Shown: positions 1-4,969 of the stretch, piece after piece | Layout of the letters: every line of letters starts with the position of its first letter | Position numbering within the stretch: the first letter of the stretch is position 1 | Assembly (NCBI GenBank): GCA_035463315.1 | Contig: DATHTJ010000178.1 | Coordinates: 1-7,043 of the forward strand | Length of the DNA: 7,043 bases | DNA from: GCA-003244245 sp035463315 | Lineage (GTDB): Bacteria; Actinomycetota; Actinomycetes; Mycobacteriales; Pseudonocardiaceae | Reading direction: 5' to 3' | Position numbers and translations under genes: made by a program | Notes under the pieces: generated by a model | The model's input: only the letters and a program-made list of their open reading frames with translations | Database searches by the model: none | What the model was told of the DNA's origin: nothing

Positions 1-636
1 GACCTCCTGGCAGGCTTCGATCACGCTGCAATAGATCAGTCCCGTGAACAGGGGTGAGGACAGCTCCCCGGCGACCACCGCCACCATCGCCTCGTCCAGC
101 AGGACTAAACCCTCCTCGACGTGCCCCTGTTTGATCAGGGCGCAGCCTTGCGAGTGCAGGCCGAAGGCGATCAGATCCTGCTCCCGCAGGCGTTCGCCGA
201 TCTTCACAAGGTAAGCTGCTGTGACATACACGGCCTCGTAGTCACCGGCGCTCAGGTGCTGCAGCATGACGGGGACCAGCAGGTAGCCCCGCTCCACACA
301 ATCACGTTCCACGCGGTCGAGCAGCTGCTGGGCCCGACCGAACCACCCGATCGTATGAGCCATCTCCCCGCTGCCGCCGAGGCCGAGGCCCAGACCCAGC
401 CAGAACGCGCAGCGGGCAGCGCCGATCGCCTCACCGGCGTCCAGATACACGTGATGAGCGCGATCCAGGGTGCGCCTACTGTCATCGCTGCGGCCGATCA
501 GCCACGCCGATATTGCGAGTAGCTCGAGGTCCTGTGCTCCAAGCGAAGCCGCCTCATCGGCCAAAGAGAGTGACTTATAGGCATCCAGCCACGCTCGCCG
601 ACGGTAGGCCTCGCGGCCACGTTCGAGTTCCTCCAT
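1..636 (-). CDS. LuxR-family regulator with TPR region, N-terminal part (C-terminus outside window)
   Basis: The frame is open for 212 codons from ATG 636 to the left edge, so the C-terminus is missing. The translation begins MEELERGREAYRRRAW and carries helical TPR-like repeats, including AWLIGR (about residues 45-50), a segment with RAHHVYLDAGEA (59-70), ARCAFWLGL (73-81) and GWFGRAQQLLDR (97-108). From memory this is the N-terminal TPR region of a common actinobacterial family of about 540-560 residues that ends in a LuxR-type helix-turn-helix. That DNA-binding part is not visible, so the regulator role rests on family resemblance; a TPR-only protein cannot be excluded. ATG 636 is preferred because AGGGTGG lies 5 nt upstream. 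In-frame GTG 645 and ATG 666 are possible but lack a good ribosome-binding site. The GLGLGLGG run (81-88) looks like a small expansion. Codon use seems less GC-biased than in the genes to the right. No regulated target is evident. Confidence 0.75.
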   Translation of the reverse strand, partial: MEELERGREAYRRRAWLDAYKSLSLADEAASLGAQDLELLAISAWLIGRSDDSRRTLDRAHHVYLDAGEAIGAARCAFWLGLGLGLGGSGEMAHTIGWFGRAQQLLDRVERDCVERGYLLVPVMLQHLSAGDYEAVYVTAAYLVKIGERLREQDLIAFGLHSQGCALIKQGHVEEGLVLLDEAMVAVVAGELSSPLFTGLIYCSVIEACQEV

Positions 637-857
637 GGTAACCACCCTGCGCCTGCCCTCCCCCATGAGAGCCGCCGAGCTGGGCCGCTGATACGGCAGC
701 GCAGCCGTGACGTCGATGACAGGAACTTCTCGTGCCGCGCATACCTCGCTTATGCCATCGCAAGGTCGCCGCTGCGCGGCGTCGTCTCGATGTCCACGAC
801 CGGCGGCGGGCCGACCACGGACGTCGCCCAGTGCCTGCCAGGGCCGTCAGGTAGTAT
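637..857. other. Non-coding divergent spacer
   Basis: This spacer separates the leftward regulator from the rightward 99-aa gene. I find no convincing reading frame in it. It contains a 6-bp inverted repeat, CGCCGC/GCGGCG at 767-781 with a 3-nt loop, which lacks a T-tract and is not called a terminator. The promoter of the leftward gene must lie here, but I cannot point to clear -35 and -10 elements. Confidence 0.5.
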
Positions 858-873
858 TCGAATGTATGTTCGA
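858..873. promoter_or_regulatory. Predicted LexA (SOS) box
   Basis: The sequence is TCGAATGTATGTTCGA. The actinobacterial/mycobacterial LexA consensus is TCGAAC-N4-GTTCGA, and this site matches 11 of the 12 fixed positions; the mismatch is T for C at position 6. It ends 21 nt before ATG 895 and immediately precedes a TAGACT -10-like hexamer, so bound LexA would block that promoter. The leftward regulator starts more than 220 bp away and is a less likely target. Binding has not been shown. Confidence 0.7.
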
Positions 874-874
874 C

Positions 875-880
875 TAGACT
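875..880 (+). promoter_or_regulatory. Candidate -10 element of the 99-aa gene
   Basis: TAGACT fits the actinobacterial TANNNT -10 pattern. It would place the transcript start near 887, only a few nucleotides before ATG 895, giving an almost leaderless mRNA. No recognisable -35 hexamer is present at 17 nt; that region abuts the LexA box. Confidence 0.4.
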
Positions 881-894
881 GCTGGGGGTGTGGG

Positions 895-1194
895 ATGGAT
901 GAGCGATTGGGCCGGGTGCTGCGGGAGCGCGTGGAAGCGTATCTGCGCGACGCCGAGCAACTGCTCCGTGGGGCCGAGCCAGGCGCGGCCTGGCCAGCGG
1001 TGCGGGCTCGGCTGCTGCCGCTTGCCGCGGCCTGGCGGACCCTGCTGGCACAGCACCGTCCCCATCGCCGCGGACGCTGCCGGCATTGCGATCGGGTGTT
1101 CCGTCCGTTGCGCACCCGGCGCCCGCTGTGCTCGGTGTGGCGCACCGCCCACGCTCACCTGGGTGGCGGCTGGCCGATGGAGGGCGGCCAGTGA
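895..1194 (+). CDS. Uncharacterised 99-aa Cys/His-containing protein, putatively SOS-regulated
   Basis: Function is not recognised. The protein has two parts. Residues 1-52 form a basic, Leu/Arg-rich amphipathic helical region (starting MDERLGRVLRERVEAYL). Residues 60-90 carry C62-x2-C65 (GRCRHCDRVFR), then C79 in CSVWRTAHAHL with H86 and H88. This spacing could form a single zinc-binding knuckle, with H64, H86 or H88 supplying the fourth ligand; that is inference. Third-position GC bias supports real coding. ATG 895 is chosen because GGGGG (884-888) lies upstream and the start follows the candidate -10. In-frame ATG 862 would overlap the LexA box, and ATG 790 would put that box inside the coding region. 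Similar short proteins seem to occur in Pseudonocardiaceae, from memory and without a name. The LexA box suggests induction by DNA damage. The gene converges on the M23 gene with a 17-bp gap and no visible terminator. Confidence 0.7.
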   Translation: MDERLGRVLRERVEAYLRDAEQLLRGAEPGAAWPAVRARLLPLAAAWRTLLAQHRPHRRGRCRHCDRVFRPLRTRRPLCSVWRTAHAHLGGGWPMEGGQ

Positions 1195-1211
1195 GCTGGC
1201 GAGCACCGCCG

Positions 1212-2015
1212 TCAGAAGTCGACGCCGTGGTTGCGCAGCCAGGTGATCGGGTTGATCTTCTGACCCGCCGCGTTCCACACCTCGAAGTGCAGGTGCGGCC
1301 CGGTCGAGTGACCCCGGTTGCCCATCTCGGCGATCTTCTGGCCTGCTCGGACCTGCTGGCCCTCCGCGACCAGGGAGCGGTTGATGTGCCCGTAGATGGT
1401 AGTTGTGCCGTCGGTGTGCCGCAGGCGCACCCAGAGGCCGAAACCGCTGGCCGGTCCGGACTCCACGACCACGCCGTCGGCGGCGGCGAGGATCGGTGTC
1501 CCGATGGCGTTGGCGACGTCGATGCCCCAGTGGAAAACGCCCCACCGGGTGCCGTATCCCGAGGTGAGCGTGCCCTTTGTCGGCAGCATGAACCGGATCC
1601 GGCGGGCCTCGGCCTCACGGGCGACGCGCTGGTCCACGAGGCGCTGACCCTTGGCCATCGCCTGCACCGCCTCGACCGCAGCGGACTCCGCGGGCCGAGT
1701 CAGAGGCAAGTACTCCGGTGCCGGGGCGGATCCGCCCATCCCTGTCGCCCCCAGCCCTCCCGTCGATGAGGCGTTCCGTGCGGAGGCCAGCAACGTGGCA
1801 TCGTTGGAGATCACAGTGGTGGTGTTGCTGTCGATCGTCTGGCCCGCGGCCATGAAGGCGCCAGCGGCGACGGCTGCTACGACCACTCGACCGCGCACGG
1901 CAGGGGACGGTGCCGTGAAGCGGTGCGCCGACCGGGTAACAGAGGGGCCGGAGCGTAGCGCCGCCTCAAGTACCGGGGATGGTCGTTGGCCGCCTGGGGA
2001 GCGGTGTCGAGCCAA
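1212..2015 (-). CDS. M23-family metallopeptidase (LytM/peptidoglycan endopeptidase-like), membrane-anchored
   Basis: The product is 267 aa. The C-terminal half (about 143-260) is a complete M23 domain with all expected zinc-site residues: H162 and D166 in FHWGIDV, H210 in IYGH, and H241/H243 in GPHLHFEVW. Family members cleave peptide cross-bridges of peptidoglycan outside the membrane. A basic N-terminus of about 42 residues precedes one hydrophobic segment (43-60, VVVAAVAAGAFMAAG), so a type II anchor or long signal peptide is likely. Residues 64-105 are a low-complexity Ser/Thr/Gly/Pro linker, and 110-141 a helical Ala/Glu/Arg stretch. The start is TTG 2015: GGAAGG lies 6 nt upstream and the family-like MARHRSPGG start follows. 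Upstream starts up to 2387 would overlap the lipase and give low-quality sequence. By position it corresponds to Rv0950c of M. tuberculosis. All catalytic residues are intact, so it is probably active rather than a degenerate LytM activator. The 5' leader is structured (2016-2101). Confidence 0.92.
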   Translation of the reverse strand: MARHRSPGGQRPSPVLEAALRSGPSVTRSAHRFTAPSPAVRGRVVVAAVAAGAFMAAGQTIDSNTTTVISNDATLLASARNASSTGGLGATGMGGSAPAPEYLPLTRPAESAAVEAVQAMAKGQRLVDQRVAREAEARRIRFMLPTKGTLTSGYGTRWGVFHWGIDVANAIGTPILAAADGVVVESGPASGFGLWVRLRHTDGTTTIYGHINRSLVAEGQQVRAGQKIAEMGNRGHSTGPHLHFEVWNAAGQKINPITWLRNHGVDF

Positions 2016-2040
2016 GACCTGCCTTCCCGTCAGGGGGGTC
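2016..2040 (-). promoter_or_regulatory. Ribosome-binding site of the M23 gene, possibly folded
   Basis: Read on the minus strand, this stretch has a run of six C, then TGAC, then GGGAAGG, then the TTG start. The GGG (2026-2028) that begins the Shine-Dalgarno region can pair with CCC (2033-2035) across a 4-nt TGAC loop. Outer GACC (2037-2040) can pair with GGTC (2016-2019). Folding would partly hide the ribosome-binding site and the sequence just before the start. The GGAAGG-to-TTG spacing of 6 nt is what decides the start. The inhibitory fold is inference. Confidence 0.4.
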
Positions 2041-2043
2041 CGT

Positions 2044-2101
2044 AACTGGCACCGGAGGGGGGATCCGGAGAGCTGGTGGGGGTCCAGCTCCGCAGCCAGT
2101 C
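2044..2101 (-). ncRNA. Three-way-junction RNA with two C-rich loops in the M23 leader (6C-like)
   Basis: On the minus strand, ACTGGC (2095-2100) pairs with GCCAGT (2045-2050) as closing stem P1, extendable by one G-U pair. Nested inside are P2, GAGCTGG/CCAGCTC (2070-2090), a perfect 7-bp stem with loop ACCCCCA, and P3, CCGGA/TCCGG (2052-2068), a perfect 5-bp stem with loop TCCCCCC. Junction linkers are 4, 1 and 1 nt, so nearly every base is accounted for. Paired hairpins with C-run loops recall the actinobacterial 6C RNA family (two hairpins, loops of six or more C). Here the loops hold five and six C, and the position before an M23 gene is not the classic 6C context as I remember it. It could be a cis-acting leader, or a separate sRNA whose C-loops pair with G-rich ribosome-binding sites. 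No T-tract terminator follows it, which favours the leader reading. Confidence 0.5.
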
Positions 2102-2139
2102 GTAATCGGACCGTGACCATGGACCGGGGGACCGTAACG
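2101..2139. promoter_or_regulatory. CGTRAC direct repeats, candidate MtrA-type operator
   Basis: On the plus strand, CGTAAT (2101), CGTGAC (2112) and CGTAAC (2133) lie 11 and 21 bp apart, that is, on one helix face. The longer unit GGACCGTGACC (2108-2118) recurs as GGACCGTAACG (2129-2139), with a partial GGACCG at 2121 between them. A further CGTAAC sits at 2041-2046. Direct repeats with 10-11 bp periodicity are typical of OmpR-family response regulators. GTAAC-like repeats are reported for MtrA, which controls cell-wall hydrolase genes in Actinobacteria. The location just upstream of the M23 leader fits, but assignment to MtrA is inference. Confidence 0.35.
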
Positions 2140-2235
2140 AAGGGCAACACCCACGGGCAAGGCGGCGGGCCGCGATGTGTTCCTTCGGATCGGCCAGCGT
2201 TGGTTCTTGCGCGCCGTGCGGTCGATCCGGCCGAC

Positions 2236-3225
2236 TTACGAGGCGGATGTGGGAGACGGGCCGATCGCGTCGGCTGCTGCCACGTCGACTGCCGGGTCGG
2301 CCGACGGACTCCCGCCGAGCTGGGCCAGCGTGCGCGCCACCAGTTGGACGGCGCGCGGGTCGACCGGGAGCGACAGGTGCCCCACATCGCTGAGCAGGTA
2401 GTTGGTCACCAGCAGGTCCGCATGGTCCAGCCTGGCGTTGTGCTGCGGCACGACAAACATGTCTAGCTCGCTCCACACTGAGACGAAGCGGGTACGGCAC
2501 CCGGGAGACGGTGCCGCGAGTTCAGCCACGACGTCGGAATCCGGGCGCAGCTGGCGGAGCACTTGAGTGGGCAGCAGGTACGCGGCCCGCGTCCCCTGGT
2601 GCGGAGTGCCCAGGGTGACCAGCGTGTGCACCCGGGCGTCTCCGCCGAGCCGTTGGACGTAGTAGCGGGCCACCAGCCCGCCCAGTGAGTGCCCCACCAC
2701 GTGTACTTGTTCCGCGCTGGTCGCCTCGCAGACCCGCTCAACCTCACGGCCCAACTCGCGTGCTGCGCTGTGCACATCGCCGATCAGCGCGGTGAGCACG
2801 CTGTAGTTGTGGCCGTAGACCATGCCAAACCCGCGCTTGCGCAAGGCCCTGCCCAGGACCGCGAACACCGACCGGTTGTCCGCGAAGCCGTGCACCAGCA
2901 GGATCGGCATCCCCGCGGCGCGCACGTCGGCCATCACCAGACCGCGCATGGTGGGGGGTAGGTCGTCGGTGCGGTAGCAGTCGTAGGGGCCGTCCGGGCG
3001 CCTTTGCTCGGCGAGCGCGCCCCACGGGTACATCATCAGGTGCATGGCCAGCACCCCGACCTCCAGCGCCACACCGCGCACACCAGCGGGCCGGGCAACT
3101 GTGCGGATGCCGCGGGACAGCGTGCCCAGCACGGTCCGCGCCGACGCCGCCGCCAACCCGGCCGCCTGCGTGCTGCGGGCCACTACCTGGCGCGCCGCGA
3201 GCCCGAGCTCCCCGGCGGGGTTCAT
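2236..3225 (-). CDS. Alpha/beta-hydrolase lipase/esterase (GHSLGG type)
   Basis: The product is 329 aa. It has an alpha/beta-hydrolase core (about 105-305) with the oxyanion motif LLVHGFADN (H112-G113), nucleophile elbow VVGHSLGGL (Ser180), probable acid Asp255 in SELDMFVVP, and catalytic His283 in VGHLSLP. TLVTLGTPHQGT (201-212) after strand 6 is typical of the triacylglycerol lipase/PGAP1-like branch. The protein should hydrolyse ester bonds of lipids or short-chain esters; substrate cannot be told. Residues 48-70 are hydrophobic and may associate with the membrane; there is no classical cleavable signal peptide. The C-terminal 25 residues are an Ala/Asp/Pro/Ser tail. ATG 3225 is chosen because a TATTGT -10 sits right in front and the sequence upstream is not protein-like; an open frame back to 3384 would overlap the divergent gene. 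It lies 220 bp upstream of the M23 gene on the same strand and could be cotranscribed with it. Confidence 0.9.
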   Translation of the reverse strand: MNPAGELGLAARQVVARSTQAAGLAAASARTVLGTLSRGIRTVARPAGVRGVALEVGVLAMHLMMYPWGALAEQRRPDGPYDCYRTDDLPPTMRGLVMADVRAAGMPILLVHGFADNRSVFAVLGRALRKRGFGMVYGHNYSVLTALIGDVHSAARELGREVERVCEATSAEQVHVVGHSLGGLVARYYVQRLGGDARVHTLVTLGTPHQGTRAAYLLPTQVLRQLRPDSDVVAELAAPSPGCRTRFVSVWSELDMFVVPQHNARLDHADLLVTNYLLSDVGHLSLPVDPRAVQLVARTLAQLGGSPSADPAVDVAAADAIGPSPTSAS

Positions 3226-3237
3226 TCCGCCACAATA
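3226..3237 (-). promoter_or_regulatory. Candidate -10 of the lipase gene (leaderless)
   Basis: On the minus strand TATTGT (3237-3232) is followed by GGCGGA and then ATG 3225. A -10 six nucleotides before the start codon puts the transcript start at or next to the A of ATG, as in leaderless actinobacterial mRNAs. The surrounding AT-rich patch (3231-3258) stands out in this GC-rich window. No clear -35 is seen. GGCGGA directly before ATG is too close to act as a normal Shine-Dalgarno. Confidence 0.4.
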
Positions 3238-3273
3238 AGTTTTTAATGCAACTTTCGCATGGAGCAGGCCGGC

Positions 3274-3279
3274 TACCCT
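3274..3279 (+). promoter_or_regulatory. Candidate -10 of the B12-binding gene (leaderless)
   Basis: TACCCT fits the TANNNT pattern and ends 7 nt before ATG 3287, so transcription would start at or beside the start codon. No Shine-Dalgarno is present in the short upstream stretch, which supports leaderless translation. The -35 region is not recognisable. Confidence 0.45.
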
Positions 3280-3286
3280 TGGGTCA

Positions 3287-3691
3287 ATGAGCGGACGTAT
3301 CCGGGTGGTGGTCGCCAAACCGGGACTCGACGGGCACGACCGGGGCGCCAAGGTCGTCGCACGTGCCCTGCGGGACGCCGGCATGGAGGTCGTCTACACC
3401 GGACTGCACCAGACCCCGGAACAGATCGTGGAGACCGCGCTGCAGGAGGACGCCGACGCGGTAGGACTCTCGGTACTCTCTGGCGCCCACATGACTCTGT
3501 TCGCCCGGGTCGTTGAGTTGCTCCAGCGCAAGGGCGCGACGGACGTGCTGGTCTTCGGTGGTGGGATCATTCCCGAGGAGGATATCCCGAAGCTCGCCGA
3601 GCTCGGGGTGGCCAAGGTCTTCACCCCGGGTGCCACCACGCACGAGATCGTCGACTGGCTGCGCGGCGCCCTGGCCGCCCCGGTGGAGTGA
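3287..3691 (+). CDS. Cobalamin-binding small subunit of an acyl-CoA mutase (IcmB-like)
   Basis: The 134-aa product is a complete stand-alone B12-binding domain of the methylmalonyl-CoA mutase C-terminal type. It carries the base-off/His-on signature D15-x-H17-x2-G20 (KPGLDGHDRGAKV), in which H17 is the cobalt ligand, then the GLSVLSGAH motif (S62, L64) and VFGGGIIP (G91-G93), which cradle the nucleotide tail. Its length fits the small subunits of isobutyryl-CoA mutase (IcmB) and 2-hydroxyisobutyryl-CoA mutase (HcmB), about 136 aa. These pair with a separate large substrate-binding subunit; none is present here. Such mutases rearrange acyl-CoA carbon skeletons (for example isobutyryl- to n-butyryl-CoA) in branched-chain amino-acid and polyketide precursor metabolism. 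The gene lies 93 bp upstream of sucC on the same strand. In Streptomyces coelicolor, from memory, icmB also lies close to sucCD. The exact partner and substrate cannot be decided from this window. Confidence 0.88.
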   Translation: MSGRIRVVVAKPGLDGHDRGAKVVARALRDAGMEVVYTGLHQTPEQIVETALQEDADAVGLSVLSGAHMTLFARVVELLQRKGATDVLVFGGGIIPEEDIPKLAELGVAKVFTPGATTHEIVDWLRGALAAPVE

Positions 3692-3735
3692 TCTCCTTCA
3701 CTGGTGCCAGCAGGCCGCTGCCGCCCGCGGCTGGA

Positions 3736-3741
3736 TAGGGT
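3736..3741 (+). promoter_or_regulatory. Possible internal -10 element before sucC
   Basis: TAGGGT in the 93-bp gap between the B12-binding gene and sucC resembles an actinobacterial -10. It would start a transcript near 3748 with a leader of about 37 nt. No -35 is visible, so read-through from the upstream promoter is equally possible. Confidence 0.25.
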
Positions 3742-3784
3742 CAAGCGGTCCGTCGGCAGGCTGCCCCACATACTGGAGACCCGC

Positions 3785-4966
3785 GTGGATCTGTATGAGT
3801 ACCAGGCGAAGGATCTGTTCCACGCCCACGGCGTCCCGGTGCTTCCCGGCCGCGTTGCCACTACCAGCGCGCAGGCCCGAGCTGCCGCCGCGGAACTCGG
3901 CGGCACCGTGGTCGTCAAGGCCCAGGTGAAGACCGGCGGCCGCGGCAAGGCCGGCGGCGTGAAGCTGGCCCGGACACCGGAGGAGGCGCAGCAGCAGGCG
4001 ACCGCCATTCTGGGCATGGACATCAAGGGACACACCGTGCACCGCGTGCTGGTCACCCCCGCCTCGGACATCGTCGAGGAGTACTACCTGTCCTTCCTGC
4101 TCGACCGCACCAACCGCACCTTTCTCGCGATGGCCAGCGTCGAGGGCGGGATGGATATCGAGGAAGTCGCGGCGACGAAGCCCGAAGCGCTGGCCAAGGT
4201 GCCGGTGGACCCGAGGGTCGGGGTGGACGCCGCGAAGGCCGCTGAGATCGTCCAGGCGGCCAGGTTCCCGGCGGAGGTGGCGCAGGCGGCGGCCGACACC
4301 GTCGTCACGCTGTGGAACACCTTCGTCGCCGAGGACGCGACCCTGGTAGAGGTGAACCCGCTGGTCCGCGACTCGCACGAGGCGATCATCGCGCTGGACG
4401 GGAAGGTGACCCTGGATGACAACGCCGGGTTCCGCCACCCCGATCACGCCGGCCTGGCCGACTCGGCCGCGCAGGATCCGCTCGAGGCCAGGGCCAGGGC
4501 CCGCAACCTCAACTACGTCAAGCTCGACGGTCAGGTCGGCATCATCGGCAATGGTGCGGGCCTGGTCATGTCCACCCTGGACGTGGTCGCCTACGCGGGC
4601 CAGGAGCACGGGGGGGTGAAGCCGGCCAACTTCCTCGATATCGGCGGTGGTGCGAACGCGCAGGTGATGGCCGATGGGCTGGACATCATCCTCGGTGACC
4701 CGGACGTGCGGTCGGTGTTCGTCAACGTCTTCGGCGGGATCACCGCCTGTGACGAGGTGGCCACCGGCATCGTGCAGGCGCTGGCCATCCTGGGTGATGC
4801 TGCGACCAAGCCGCTGGTGGTCCGGCTGGATGGCAACAATGTCGAGGAGGGTCGCCAGATCCTCGCGCATGCGGCCCACCCGCTGGTCACCATGGTCGAC
4901 ACGATGGACGCCGCGGCAGCCAAGGCCGCCGAGCTCGCCGCCTCGACTGACACCAAGGGAGCCTGA
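3785..4966 (+). CDS. sucC: Succinyl-CoA synthetase (ADP-forming) beta subunit
   Basis: The product is 393 aa, close to the usual 385-400. With SucD it interconverts succinyl-CoA + (A/G)DP + phosphate and succinate + CoA + (A/G)TP in the TCA cycle, in the cytosol. It opens with the family start DLYEYQAKDLF and an ATP-grasp domain with nucleotide-binding VVKAQVKTGGRGKAGGVK (43-60; K45, G51-G54). Metal ligands correspond to N191 (VEVNPL) and D205 (ALDGK), with the same 14-residue spacing as N199 and D213 in Escherichia coli SucC. The C-terminal ligase domain has GIIGNGAGL (252-260), FLDIGGGA (283-290) and VNVFGGI (313-319). GTG 3785 is chosen because GGAGA (3775-3779) lies 5 nt upstream and the family N-terminus begins there. 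An upstream GTG at 3704 would add 27 unrelated residues. ADP versus GDP preference is not decided. The stop is 3 nt from sucD, so the pair is cotranscribed. Confidence 0.98.
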   Translation: MDLYEYQAKDLFHAHGVPVLPGRVATTSAQARAAAAELGGTVVVKAQVKTGGRGKAGGVKLARTPEEAQQQATAILGMDIKGHTVHRVLVTPASDIVEEYYLSFLLDRTNRTFLAMASVEGGMDIEEVAATKPEALAKVPVDPRVGVDAAKAAEIVQAARFPAEVAQAAADTVVTLWNTFVAEDATLVEVNPLVRDSHEAIIALDGKVTLDDNAGFRHPDHAGLADSAAQDPLEARARARNLNYVKLDGQVGIIGNGAGLVMSTLDVVAYAGQEHGGVKPANFLDIGGGANAQVMADGLDIILGDPDVRSVFVNVFGGITACDEVATGIVQALAILGDAATKPLVVRLDGNNVEEGRQILAHAAHPLVTMVDTMDAAAAKAAELAASTDTKGA

Positions 4967-4969
4967 CCG

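Noticed and set aside
767..781. CGCCGC/GCGGCG hairpin in the left spacer
   Set aside because: A 6-bp GC stem is expected by chance in such DNA, and it has no T-tract or partner motif.
790..894. Upstream starts (790 or 862) for the 99-aa protein
   Set aside because: They would place the LexA box and -10 inside the coding region, and the added residues do not look like protein; ATG 895 has a G-rich ribosome-binding site.
575..1618. Long open minus-strand frame crossing the 99-aa gene and the M23 C-terminus
   Set aside because: Arg/Ser/Pro-rich translation without any family motif; it is a GC-driven shadow of the M23 gene and the non-coding spacer.
2187..2228. GGATCG/CGATCC inverted repeat downstream of the lipase as a terminator
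   Set aside because: The loop is about 30 nt, the stem is only 6 bp and there is no T-run.
2016..2235. c-di-AMP (ydaO) riboswitch before the M23 gene
   Set aside because: Considered because cell-wall peptidases in Actinobacteria often have one, but I could not find its conserved blocks; the stems present form a different, simpler junction.
2016..2387. N-terminal extension of the M23 protein to an upstream start
   Set aside because: It would read through the structured leader and overlap the lipase C-terminus; TTG 2015 has a well-spaced GGAAGG and a family-like N-terminus.
1651..2466. Long plus-strand open frame opposite M23 and lipase
   Set aside because: Low-complexity translation without motif; the opposite strand encodes recognised domains.
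3704..3784. Upstream GTG start for sucC at 3704
   Set aside because: It adds 27 residues unlike any SucC, whereas GTG 3785 has GGAGA 5 nt upstream and starts the family sequence exactly.
3698..4879. 393-codon open frame antisense to sucC
   Set aside because: An effect of high GC at third positions of sucC; the translation is rich in His/Arg/Gly/Asp with no domain, while the plus strand is an unmistakable SucC.
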